From Achromobacter sp. RTa (GTDB lineage: Bacteria; Pseudomonadota; Gammaproteobacteria; Burkholderiales; Burkholderiaceae_B), in NCBI RefSeq assembly GCF_000757485.1, contig NZ_JPYO01000004.1, positions 77,995-141,994 on the forward strand: a DNA stretch of 64,000 nucleotides, in the 5' to 3' direction. How positions within the stretch are numbered: the first letter of the stretch is position 1; the number at the start of each line of letters is the position of its first letter. Of this stretch, positions 33,604 through 41,917 are shown one piece after another. Below the pieces are notes generated by a model, which saw nothing but the letters and a program-made list of their open reading frames with translations, did no database searches and was not told where the DNA came from. Both the position numbers and the translations under genes were made by a program.

Positions 33604-33717
33604 CCGCCAAGTCGGCGGCACAAGCGCGCATCTGGCCGGGCAACCTCGCCCGGCCGGCGGCCATCCCGGCAAAGCAGTCCGGCCCGAGGTAGGGCCGGTA
33701 CGCGCCATGGTGGCGCG
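33604..33717 (-). other. Row of GC-rich hairpins between proX and proW
   Basis: Three perfect stems follow each other: GGCCGGGC/GCCCGGCC at 33634-33655 (loop 6), CCGGCCC/GGGCCGG at 33679-33698 (loop 6) and CGCGCCA/TGGCGCG at 33701-33717 (loop 3). A weaker CCGCC/GGCGG stem lies at 33604-33618. None has a T-run. They lie in the transcript 3' of proX and resemble REP/BIME-like mRNA stabilisers that would raise the binding protein over the membrane subunits. Confidence 0.6.
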
Positions 33718-33736
33718 CTGCCAGGCTCACGGCAGG

Positions 33737-34738
33737 TTAGAGCGCGCTTTGGACGCGCCCGGCGACGTCTGCGGGGACCCACTTGGTCCAGACGTCGGGC
33801 TTGTTCTTCAGGAACCACTTGGCCACGGCGGTAGACTCGTCGCCGGTCTCTTCCATGTGGGCCAGGGTTTCGTTGATCACCGGCAGCGGCACCGACACCT
33901 TGGACAGGAATTCGGTGAGCTTGGGCGCTTCCTCCGAGAACTTGGTGTTTACCGCGGTGAAGACGGGATTGTCAGGATAGGCGCTGGGCTCGGGATTGGC
34001 GCACTTGGGCGACGTCAGGCACTTGTGCTTTTCGGCGTCATAGGGCGGCATGTCCAGCTTGACCAGGTCCATCGAACCGACCAGCGGCGTGGGCGACCAG
34101 TAGTAGAAAACGACGTTCTGCTTGCGCTTGTAGGCCGACATCAGGGCCGCCTTCTGCGCCGCGCCCGTACCGGGCGAATACAGCGTGTAGGTGTCGTCCA
34201 GCTTCAAGGCGTGGAACAGGTTGTTGCTGGTCACTTCGCAGCCCCAGCCTGCCGGGCAGCCGTAGAAACGGCCCTTGCCGGGCTCTTCCGGATCCTTGAA
34301 CTCGTCCTTGAACTTCGGCAGGTCGGCCGCGGACTTCAGTTCCGGCAGGCGCTCGGCCGTGTAGCGCGGGATGTACCAGGCTTCGGCGCCCATGTAGAGG
34401 TCGCCGATGCGCTTGACCTTGCCGGTCTTCTCGGCGCGGTCCCAGGGATCGGCGACGCTGTTCAGCCAGATCTCGGTGTTGATGTCCAGGTCGCCGCGCT
34501 CGAGCGCGGCCAGCGCCGGAAGGGTCTCGGTAGGCAGGGTCTCGGTTTTGCAGCCGTAGCCCTTTTCCATGATGAAACGCTCGACGTCAACGAGAACCAG
34601 GTTGGATTCCCAGTTCATTGCGCCGAAATTGACTGGACGCTTGAGCTCGCATTGGGCGGCGTCGGCGGCCTGGGCCGAACCGGCAAATGCAAAGAACACG
34701 GCCGCGGCGGCCAGGGTCTTGACAGGGGTAAAACGCAT
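33737..34738 (-). CDS. proX: Glycine betaine-binding periplasmic protein
   Basis: The 333-residue protein has a signal peptide ending near AQA-ADAAQ. A ProX/OpuAC substrate-binding domain follows, with WESNLVLVDVERFIMEKGYG, LERGDLDINTEIWLNSVADP, YFYYWSP-like FYYWSPTPLVG and paired Cys. The start at 34738 has GGAGG 9 bases upstream; a longer frame from 34888 lacks this and hides the signal. It is the first gene of a proX-proW-proV unit, osmotically induced in relatives. Confidence 0.94.
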   Translation of the reverse strand: MRFTPVKTLAAAAVFFAFAGSAQAADAAQCELKRPVNFGAMNWESNLVLVDVERFIMEKGYGCKTETLPTETLPALAALERGDLDINTEIWLNSVADPWDRAEKTGKVKRIGDLYMGAEAWYIPRYTAERLPELKSAADLPKFKDEFKDPEEPGKGRFYGCPAGWGCEVTSNNLFHALKLDDTYTLYSPGTGAAQKAALMSAYKRKQNVVFYYWSPTPLVGSMDLVKLDMPPYDAEKHKCLTSPKCANPEPSAYPDNPVFTAVNTKFSEEAPKLTEFLSKVSVPLPVINETLAHMEETGDESTAVAKWFLKNKPDVWTKWVPADVAGRVQSAL

Positions 34739-35211
34739 TGGCTTTTGCCTCCATAGGTTCAGGGACACACGCAGGGCTGGGCCCGTGGGTGCCATGGAGC
34801 TAAGGGGGTTGTGCGGAAGACGGGCAGAACCGCCAATACAAACCGACACTAGCAACAAGACCCTCCGCGAGGATGCGGGGTCTTGCAAGACAGGAGTTTC
34901 AAAAACGCAGTTTTTGAAAACCCACAGAAAGTGAACAAACTGAACGAAGAAGCGAGCATCTTAAACGAAATTGATGCCCAACCCAACCCCACCCCTGAAC
35001 AAAACAGAAACATTTCGGGAAAAATGAGTGCGGGATAACCCCGATCGACCACAGGGAAATCGCCGTTTTTCCCTAAGGGAATTTGATTCGGAATCGAGTT
35101 TACATTTAGTTAAATATATATTCTTATTAATACATTCCAGCGATTTCAAAACGGCCTGGAATGCCCATTTCGACCCTCTTGGGCGGGCATGACCAGGCCC
35201 AGCTTCCCGGG
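34739..35211. promoter_or_regulatory. Long AT-rich gap upstream of proX
   Basis: These 473 bases hold no convincing gene. The part at 35060-35150 is strikingly AT-rich (TTAGTTAAATATATATTCTTATTAATAC), unlike the surroundings, and is the probable proX promoter zone. A perfect TTTCAAAAAC/GTTTTTGAAA stem with a 3-base loop lies at 34897-34919. GTCTTGCAAGAC (34880-34891) and TTCCCTAAGGGAA are further small palindromes. I cannot assign exact -35/-10 boxes. Confidence 0.5.
35133..35163 (-). terminator. Inverted repeat downstream of the cyclopropane synthase gene
   Basis: CATTCCAG and CTGGAATG are separated by 15 bases, about 50 bp after the cfa stop. In that direction an AT-rich run follows (TATTAATAAGAATATAT). 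It is a plausible but loose terminator, or a protein-binding dyad in the proX promoter region. Confidence 0.4.
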
Positions 35212-36474
35212 TTAGCGCCCTTCCCCGTACATGTAGTCCCGCCGCCATGGATAGGCGAGGTCTGCGGGGTTGTCGAGTTCGTCCGGACGCCCCGTGGCCG
35301 GGGGCTGCGCCAGTATCTGGTGCAGGGCGATCCAGCCGTGCTCGAACGCCATGGCGCACCCGGCAAGGTAGAGCCGGTACGCGCGCAGCGAGCGCTCGCC
35401 CTGTTCGCCCCCCAGGATCCCGGCGGCTTCGGGCAGGCGCGCCTCCAGCGCGTCGCTCCACGCCCACAAGGTGCGCGCGTAATGCGGCCGCAGGTTTTCC
35501 ACGTCCACTTCTTCCAGCCCGCCGTTGGTCATGGCCTCCATCACGACGCTGATATGGGTCAGTTCGCCGCCGGGGAAAATGTACTTTTCGATGAATTCGC
35601 CCATGCCGTTGCCGAGCTCGGCGTTGTAGACCCCCGCGGCGGTGATGCCATGGTTCATGATCAATCCGCCCGGCTTGAGCAGCCGGCGCAGCTTGGCGAA
35701 ATACCCCTCCAGCTGCGCCCGCCCCACGTGTTCGAACATGCCCACCGAGGCGATCTTGTCGTAAGGGGTGGATTCGTCCAGCTTCCGGTAGTCCAGCAGC
35801 TCGACGCGGACGCGCCCCGCAAGGCCCTTTTCCTCGATCAGCCGGTTGACGTGCGCATGCTGGTTGCGCGACAGCGTGATGCCCGTGGCATCCACGCCGT
35901 AGTTTTCCGCGGCCCAGAGCAGCAACCCGCCCCACCCCGCGCCCACATCTAGGAAGCGCTCGCCCTCGCGCAGGCGCAGCTTGCGGCAGATGTGGTCCAG
36001 CTTGGCCTCCTGGGCCTGGGCGAGGCTCATGTCCGGCCGGCGGAAGTAGGCGCAGGAATAGACCCGGCGCGGATCCAGCCACAGCGCATAGAAGTCGTCG
36101 GACAGGTCGTAATGGAATTCGATCTGCTTCGCGTCGCGCTCCACCGAGTGGCGCCAGACCGACACGACCTTGCGCACCAGTTCGGTCAGCCAGCCGCCCC
36201 TGGCGGCGTCCACCGGCGAGCCGGGCAGCAGCGCGGCGGCCGCGGCCATGACGTCGCGCATATTGCCTTCGATATCGATCCGGCCTTCCACGTAGTCCTG
36301 CCCCAGCACGCCGACCGCGCCTTCGGCGAGGTGCGCCAGCGCGGTCTTGTCATGGGCGACGAAACGGACGCGGGGGTCGGGCGCCCCCAGCACGGTGCCG
36401 TCGGGCAGCACCAGTTGGACGGTCACGGGCAAGGCCTGCAGCTTGCGCTCCACCACAGACAACAAAGGATTCAC
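35212..36474 (-). CDS. cfa: Cyclopropane-fatty-acyl-phospholipid synthase
   Basis: The protein has 420 residues. The C-terminal SAM-dependent methyltransferase domain has the SAM loop FLDVGAGWGGLLLWAAENYG, YSCAYFRRPDMSLAQAQEAK, and SVGMFEHVG with the catalytic-site Glu. The N-terminal ~110 residues form the lipid-binding domain. The enzyme methylenates unsaturated acyl chains of membrane phospholipids, usually in stationary phase or stress. Its place beside the osmoprotectant operon is consistent with a stress neighbourhood. Confidence 0.92.
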   Translation of the reverse strand: MNPLLSVVERKLQALPVTVQLVLPDGTVLGAPDPRVRFVAHDKTALAHLAEGAVGVLGQDYVEGRIDIEGNMRDVMAAAAALLPGSPVDAARGGWLTELVRKVVSVWRHSVERDAKQIEFHYDLSDDFYALWLDPRRVYSCAYFRRPDMSLAQAQEAKLDHICRKLRLREGERFLDVGAGWGGLLLWAAENYGVDATGITLSRNQHAHVNRLIEEKGLAGRVRVELLDYRKLDESTPYDKIASVGMFEHVGRAQLEGYFAKLRRLLKPGGLIMNHGITAAGVYNAELGNGMGEFIEKYIFPGGELTHISVVMEAMTNGGLEEVDVENLRPHYARTLWAWSDALEARLPEAAGILGGEQGERSLRAYRLYLAGCAMAFEHGWIALHQILAQPPATGRPDELDNPADLAYPWRRDYMYGEGR

Positions 36475-36627
36475 GGCTACTCCCCTGGATGCGTACGGAC
36501 GCCGATGACTTTATCGGAAAATTGCTGAAACTTGCATGTAAGGTTATGCGTGATACAGTCGCTGACTTGGCCCAAAACATGCAACAAACCGCATCGGCGC
36601 CCTGTCCTGCGTTGTAACGCGATCCTC

Positions 36628-37827
36628 ATGCCCCCATCACATTCTTTCCGCAGCGGTCTGCCCGGCTGGCTTATTCTCATGGGCGCGCTGACGGCCATCG
36701 GCCCGTTCGCCATCGATATGTACCTGCCCGCGTTCCCCACGATCGCGGCGAACCTGGGCGTATCCCGCGGCGACGTCGAGCGCACGCTGGCTGCCTACCT
36801 GATCGGCCTGGCGATGGCGCAGGTCTTCTACGGCCCCATGGCCGACCGCTACGGGCGCAAGCCTCCGCTGCTGGTGGGCCTGACGCTGTTCATGATTGCC
36901 TCGCTGGGTTGCGCGTTGTCCGGGTCGGTCGAAGCGCTGACCGGCTGGCGCGTGGTGCAGGCCATGGGCGGCGCCGCCGGCATCGTGATCCCGCGCGCCG
37001 TCATCCGCGACCACTACGAAACCCATGAAGCCGCGCGCGCCCTGTCGCTGCTGATGCTAATCATGGGCCTCGCCCCCATCCTCGCGCCGCTGATCGGCGG
37101 GCAATTGCTGGCCATCACCAGCTGGCGCAGCCTGTTCTGGGTCATGCTGGCGGGCGGCGCGATGCTGATGATAGCGGTGCTCAAGATCATGAAGGAATCG
37201 CTTGCGCCCGACCGCGTCGTGCCGCTGCGCTGGAGCACCATCCTGCGGAACTACCGCGACCTGTTCGCGCACCGCGGCTTCATGGCGCACAGCCTGGCCG
37301 GCGGCTTCGGCCAGGCCGGCATGTTCGCCTACATCATCGGTTCACCGCGCGTCTTCATCGAGCTGTACGGCGTGCCTCCGCAGTATTACGGCCTGCTGTT
37401 CGGCACCAACGCGCTGTCGCTCATCGTCTGCTCGCAGATCAGCGCCCGGCTGCTGCGCACCTACACACCGCGCCAGCTGCAGCGCAGCGCGCTGATGTCG
37501 CTGGCCTGCGCCAGCCTGGCGGCCGTCGCGCTGACGCTGGCGGGCTGGATGACGCTGCCCCTGCTGATGCTGTGCCTGATCTGCTACATGGGCAGCCAGG
37601 GCTTCGTGAACCCCAATTCAGCGGCGCTGGCGCTGGCGGAACAGGGCAAGCGGCTGGGAGCCGCGTCCGCGCTATTGGGGACACTTCAATTGTCCTGCGG
37701 CGCGCTCGCCGGCTTCGCGGTCAGCGCCTGGCAAGCGGACAGCGCGCTGCCCCTGACCACCACGCTGGCGGTCTGCGCCTGCCTGTCCTGGTTTTCCGGC
37801 CGCGTGGCGCAATTGCACACCCGCTAG
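36628..37827 (+). CDS. Bcr/CflA-family multidrug efflux MFS transporter
   Basis: The 399-residue protein has 12 predicted membrane helices. It has the 12-TM Bcr/CflA signatures: AIDMYLPAFPTIAANLGVS, GPMADRYGRKPPLLVGL (MFS motif A) and GIVIPRAVIRDHYE. The start at 36628 fits the family N-terminus; an upstream ATG at 36532 would add an unlikely Arg/Cys-rich extension. It is divergent from cfa with a 153-bp gap. Drug range is unknown. Confidence 0.9.
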   Translation: MPPSHSFRSGLPGWLILMGALTAIGPFAIDMYLPAFPTIAANLGVSRGDVERTLAAYLIGLAMAQVFYGPMADRYGRKPPLLVGLTLFMIASLGCALSGSVEALTGWRVVQAMGGAAGIVIPRAVIRDHYETHEAARALSLLMLIMGLAPILAPLIGGQLLAITSWRSLFWVMLAGGAMLMIAVLKIMKESLAPDRVVPLRWSTILRNYRDLFAHRGFMAHSLAGGFGQAGMFAYIIGSPRVFIELYGVPPQYYGLLFGTNALSLIVCSQISARLLRTYTPRQLQRSALMSLACASLAAVALTLAGWMTLPLLMLCLICYMGSQGFVNPNSAALALAEQGKRLGAASALLGTLQLSCGALAGFAVSAWQADSALPLTTTLAVCACLSWFSGRVAQLHTR

Positions 37828-37836
37828 CCTGTCTGC

Positions 37837-37866
37837 TTGATTTATTTACGTTTTTCGTATTAGAAT
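37837..37866 (+). promoter_or_regulatory. Candidate sigma-70 promoter of rpmB
   Basis: TTGATT (37837-37842) and TAGAAT (37861-37866) are 18 bp apart in a local AT-rich dip. Transcription from here would give a leader of roughly 290 nt before rpmB. Confidence 0.45.
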
Positions 37867-38164
37867 CTAAGTCTTCACATGAAGTTTCCCGTGCAGGACT
37901 ACTATGCTTTGTAGTTCGGCACTCTGACCCCAACCGCGTAGCGTCAAGATTCTTTTTCCGGAACCGTCTGGAAAGATTCGCGGGTGGCAGGCAGCGGGTA
38001 TAAGCACAGGGACGAACCTGAACACCGGTTCCTCCCCATCCACTAAGACTGGGTGGCCGGCAAAGCAGCACTCGCAACACGCGATGCTTCTGTACAGCCC
38101 GGCGGCTGAACCCCCGTCTACCCCCAAGCGATGCGCGAAAAGAACGACACAAAGAGGTGCATCC
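37867..38164 (+). other. Long structured 5' leader before rpmB
   Basis: About 300 bases hold no gene. A hairpin at 37891-37922 pairs GTGC/GCAC and, inside, GACTAC/GTAGTT around an 8-base loop. A second possible stem is TTTCC/GGAAA near 37950-37975. The leader may have a control role for the ribosomal protein genes. I do not recognise a known RNA family. Confidence 0.4.
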
Positions 38165-38401
38165 ATGGCACGCGTATGCCAAGTGACCGGCAAAGGCCCG
38201 ATGGTGGGCAACAATGTTTCGCACGCGAACAACAAGACCAAGCGCCGCTTCCTGCCCAACCTGCAATCGCGCCGGTTCTGGGTTGAAAGCGAAAACCGCT
38301 GGGTCCGCCTGCGTGTTTCGGCCAAGGCCATCCGCACGATCGACAAGAACGGCATCGACGCCGTCCTGGCCGAAATGCGTGCCCGCGGCGAAATCGCCTA
38401 A
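38165..38401 (+). CDS. rpmB: 50S ribosomal protein L28
   Basis: The 78-residue protein is full-length L28: [32 protein letters not shown], then [20 protein letters not shown]. It binds 23S rRNA in the large subunit. AAAGAGG lies just upstream of the start. rpmG follows after 37 bp, the usual pair. Confidence 0.98.
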   Translation: MARVCQVTGKGPMVGNNVSHANNKTKRRFLPNLQSRRFWVESENRWVRLRVSAKAIRTIDKNGIDAVLAEMRARGEIA

Positions 38402-38438
38402 TCGGCCATCCCGCCAATCTACATACTAGGAGCACGAC

Positions 38439-38606
38439 ATGGCCAAAGGTATCCGCGAAAAGATCAAGCTCGAGTCGACCGCCGGCACGGGTCATTTCTA
38501 CACGACCACCAAGAACAAGCGCAACATGCCCGAGAAGATGCTGATCAAGAAGTTTGATCCCGTCGCTCGCAAGCACGTCGACTACAAGGAAACCAAGCTG
38601 AAGTAA
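38439..38606 (+). CDS. rpmG: 50S ribosomal protein L33
   Basis: This 55-residue protein is short but complete. It begins [20 protein letters not shown], continues [14 protein letters not shown] and ends YKETKLK. The L33 signature [11 protein letters not shown] is intact, and the Cys pairs of the zinc-binding type are absent. TAGGAG lies before the ATG. A strong terminator ends the rpmB-rpmG unit. Confidence 0.98.
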   Translation: MAKGIREKIKLESTAGTGHFYTTTKNKRNMPEKMLIKKFDPVARKHVDYKETKLK

Positions 38607-38633
38607 TTCGGCCGGTATCCGAGGTAGCAAAAG

Positions 38634-38663
38634 GGCCCTGCAATGCAGGGCCTTTTTGTTTTT
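38634..38663 (+). terminator. Rho-independent terminator after rpmG
   Basis: The stem GGCCCTGC/GCAGGGCC has an AAT loop and is followed by TTTTTGTTTTT. Confidence 0.92.
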
Positions 38664-38760
38664 CATCGCTGCGTTATTGCGGCACGGCGAAGACACATGC
38701 TTCAATTGGGCCGCCGCCCCTCCCACGGGGCGCCTCGATTCCTCTCCACGCGATACTGCC

Positions 38761-39984
38761 ATGCTCCGTCCCTGCCTTACCCTGCTGCGCCGAGCCCTCG
38801 CGCCGGCTCTCCTGACCCTGGCCTTGACGCCGGCCGCCCACGCCAAGGACAAGGAGCCGCCGATCCGCATCGGCGAGATCAACAGCTACAAGGCGATTCC
38901 GGCCTTCCTGGGCCCCTACAAGAAGGGCTGGCAGCTGGCGCTTGAACAGGTCAACGCCCAGGGCGGCGTGCTGGGCAGGAAGCTGGAAGTCATTTCGCGC
39001 GACGACAACGGCAACCCCGGCGATTCGGTGCGCGCGGCCCAGGAATTGCTGGCGCGCGAAAAAGTCGAACTGCTGTTCGGAGGATTTCTCTCAAACACCG
39101 GCCTGGCGCTGACGGACTTCGCCAAGCAGCAGCAGGTGTTCTTCCTGGCGGCCGAGCCGCTCACGGACAAGATCACCTGGCAGGACGGCAACCGCTACAC
39201 GTACCGGCTGCGCCCCTCCACCTGGATGCACGTCGCGGCCCTGGCCCCCAAGGCGCTGGCCCTGCGCAAGAAGCGCTGGGCCATCGTCTACCCCAACTAT
39301 GAATATGGGCAATCGGCGGTGGCCACGTTCAAGGCCATGATGACGTCCTTCCAGTCCGACGTGGAATTCGTGGCCGAGCAAGCCGTGCCGCTGGGCAAGG
39401 TGGACGCCGGCGCCGTCGTGCAGGCTCTGGCCGACGCCAAGCCCGATGCGATCTTCAACGTGCTGTTCGCGGCAGACCTGACCCGCTTCGTGCGCGAGGG
39501 CAATACGCGCGGCCTGTTCGAGAACCGCGCCGTCGTCTCGGTGCTGTCCGGCGAACCCGAATACCTGGAGCCGCTGGGCGCCGACACGCCCACGGGCTGG
39601 ATCGTCACCGGATACCCTTGGTACGCCATCGACACCCCGGCCAACACCGCTTTCGTCGAGGCTTACAAGAAGCGCTACAACGAAAATCCGAAGGTGGGTT
39701 CGGTCGTCGGCTACGCCTCGCTCATGTCGATCGCGGAGGGGCTGAAGGCCGCCGGCGCGGTGGACACCGAAAAACTCGTCGACGCGTTCGCGGGCCTGAA
39801 GGTGGACACGCCCTACGGCCAGATCCAGTACCGCAAGATCGACCATCAATCGACCATGGGCGTCTACGTGGGCGTGACCGCAGTGGAAGACGGCAAGGGC
39901 GTCATGAAGGACTTCGCCTATATCGACGGCGCCCGCCTGCAGCCGCCCGACGAACAGGTCCGCAAGATGCGTCCGGCGCACTGA
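38761..39984 (+). CDS. Branched-chain amino acid-type ABC transporter substrate-binding protein
   Basis: The 407-residue periplasmic protein of the type I LivJ-like fold has a signal peptide ending near AHA-KDKEPP. Domain motifs are IRIGEINSYKAIPAFLGPYK, NAQGGVLGRKLEVISRDDNG and YPNYEYGQSAVATFK. The start at 38761 puts the signal peptide correctly. It overlaps the fused permease gene by one base. Ligands of this family include amino acids, amides and aromatic acids. Confidence 0.92.
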   Translation: MLRPCLTLLRRALAPALLTLALTPAAHAKDKEPPIRIGEINSYKAIPAFLGPYKKGWQLALEQVNAQGGVLGRKLEVISRDDNGNPGDSVRAAQELLAREKVELLFGGFLSNTGLALTDFAKQQQVFFLAAEPLTDKITWQDGNRYTYRLRPSTWMHVAALAPKALALRKKRWAIVYPNYEYGQSAVATFKAMMTSFQSDVEFVAEQAVPLGKVDAGAVVQALADAKPDAIFNVLFAADLTRFVREGNTRGLFENRAVVSVLSGEPEYLEPLGADTPTGWIVTGYPWYAIDTPANTAFVEAYKKRYNENPKVGSVVGYASLMSIAEGLKAAGAVDTEKLVDAFAGLKVDTPYGQIQYRKIDHQSTMGVYVGVTAVEDGKGVMKDFAYIDGARLQPPDEQVRKMRPAH

Positions 39985-41861
39985 TGAGTCTTTCCGGACT
40001 GCTGCTGCAGCTGCTCAATGGCCTGGCGGACGCCAGCGCGCTCTTCCTGGTGGCTGCAGGCCTGTCGCTGATCTTCGGCGTGACCCGTGTCGTGAACTTC
40101 GCGCACGGTTCGTTCTACATGCTGGGGATCTATCTCGCCTGGACCTTCACCGGTTATTTCGGCGACGGCGCGGGCTACTGGGCCGGCTTGCTGCTGGCCG
40201 CGCTGGCGACAGGCGCCATCGGGGCGGCGATCGAGCGGCTGGTCCTCAAGCGCCTGTACCAGGCCCCCGAGCTTTTCCAGCTGCTGGCCACGTTTGCGAT
40301 GGTGCTCATCATCGGCGACGCGGCGCTGGCGATCTGGGGGCCCGAGGATCTATTCGCGGCGCGCGCCCCAGGCCTGTCGGGCGCCGTGCAGATCCTCGGC
40401 CGCCGCTATCCCGAATACGACCTGCTGCTGATCGCCGCGGGCCCTGTCGTGCTGGGCCTGCTCTGGCTGCTGCTGATGCGCACCCGCTGGGGCCGGTTGC
40501 TGCGCGCCGCCGCCGAAAACCGCCAGATGCTGGCCGCGCTGGGCGTGAACCAGGCCTGGCTCTTCACCTCGGCCTTTACGCTGGGCGCCTTTCTTGCCGG
40601 CCTGGGCGGCGCCCTGGCCGCCCCGCGCGTCCCCGCCACGCTAGGCCTCGACCTGGAGATCATCGCCAGCGCCTTCGTGGTCGTCGTCGTGGGGGGCCTG
40701 GGGTCGATACCCGGCGCTTTCCTGGCCGCCCTGCTCATCTGCTCGACCAAGGCCCTGTTCGTGTTCCTGGGCGCCGTACAGGTCGGCCCCTGGATCTTCA
40801 ATCTGTCCAAGCTCACCCTGCTGGCGGAATTCGCCGTCATGGCCATCGTGCTGGTGGTGCGGCCCTGGGGCCTGCTGGGCAAGCCGCCCGGGCCCTCGTC
40901 CCATGCCGTCGCGGCAGAACGCCCCATTGCGCCTGCGGGTCCGCGCCTGCGGTTCGCCTACGGCACGCTGCTGGTCTTGCTGGCGCTAGCCCCGGTCGCG
41001 GCCATCCAATGGCCCTATCTGGGCATCCTGCTGACCGAAATCCTGATCGCGGCGCTGTTTGCCGCCAGCCTGCACTTCCTGACCGGGCTGGCGGGCATGA
41101 CGTCGTTCGGCCACGCCGCCTGGTTCGGCCTGGGCGCCTATGGCGCCGCGCTGCTGCTGAAACTGGCGTCCGTGCCGATGGAAGCGGCGCTGCTGCTCGG
41201 CCCCTTCGCCGCCGCGTTCGGCGCCCTGCTGTTCGGCTGGTTCTGCGTGCGGCTGTCCGGCGTGTACCTGGCGATGCTGACCCTGGCGGTGGCGCAGATC
41301 CTGTGGGCGCTCGCCTACCAATGGGACGACGTGACGGGCGGCAGCAACGGCTTGATCGGCCTGTGGCCATCGGCGTGGCTGGCGCGCGGCCCCTGGTTCT
41401 ACTACCTGACCCTGGCGCTCTGCGCCGCGGGCGTCTGGTGGCTGCGCCGGCTGGCGTTCTCGCCGCTAGGCTATGCGCTGCGCGGCGTGCGGGATTCTTC
41501 GCTGCGCGCCGAAGCGCTCGGCATGGACACCCGCCGCGTGCAATGGGCGGGCTTCGTGGCAGCGTCCTTCGCCGCAGGGCTGGCGGGTTCGCTCTATGCA
41601 TTTTCCAAGGGAAGCATCGCGCCCGACGTGCTGGCCGTGAGCCGGTCGGTGGACGGCCTGGTCATGGTGCTGCTGGGCGGCCTGCAAACGCTGGCCGGCC
41701 CGCTCGTGGGCGCGGCCTCCTACACCTGGCTGCAGGATGCCGCCGCCCGCAGCACCGAGTACTGGCACGCCGTGCTCGGACTGGCCATCCTGGCCCTGGT
41801 CATGGTCTTCCCCGCAGGCCTTGCGGGCGCCGCGGCGCGGCTGGCCGGGAGGCGCGCATGA
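39984..41861 (+). CDS. Fused LivH-LivM branched-chain-type ABC permease
   Basis: The 625-residue protein joins a LivH-like half (residues 1-300, GLSLIFGVTRVVNFAHGSFY, VVGGLGSIPGAFLAALLI) to a LivM-like half (about 320-620, GLAGMTSFGHAAWFGLGAYG, RLAFSPLGYALRGVRDS). Normally these are separate genes. The link around 295-315 is Pro/Ala-rich. It should form both halves of the transmembrane channel in one chain. Confidence 0.92.
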   Translation: MSLSGLLLQLLNGLADASALFLVAAGLSLIFGVTRVVNFAHGSFYMLGIYLAWTFTGYFGDGAGYWAGLLLAALATGAIGAAIERLVLKRLYQAPELFQLLATFAMVLIIGDAALAIWGPEDLFAARAPGLSGAVQILGRRYPEYDLLLIAAGPVVLGLLWLLLMRTRWGRLLRAAAENRQMLAALGVNQAWLFTSAFTLGAFLAGLGGALAAPRVPATLGLDLEIIASAFVVVVVGGLGSIPGAFLAALLICSTKALFVFLGAVQVGPWIFNLSKLTLLAEFAVMAIVLVVRPWGLLGKPPGPSSHAVAAERPIAPAGPRLRFAYGTLLVLLALAPVAAIQWPYLGILLTEILIAALFAASLHFLTGLAGMTSFGHAAWFGLGAYGAALLLKLASVPMEAALLLGPFAAAFGALLFGWFCVRLSGVYLAMLTLAVAQILWALAYQWDDVTGGSNGLIGLWPSAWLARGPWFYYLTLALCAAGVWWLRRLAFSPLGYALRGVRDSSLRAEALGMDTRRVQWAGFVAASFAAGLAGSLYAFSKGSIAPDVLAVSRSVDGLVMVLLGGLQTLAGPLVGAASYTWLQDAAARSTEYWHAVLGLAILALVMVFPAGLAGAAARLAGRRA

Positions 41862-41917
41862 GCCTGCCGGGCCGCCCCAAAGGCGAATACCGAATTGCGG
41901 AACACGAAGGTGCTCCA

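Noticed and set aside
34849-35052. Small minus-strand frame in the AT-rich gap
   Set aside because: No ribosome site, no recognisable domain, and low-complexity composition.
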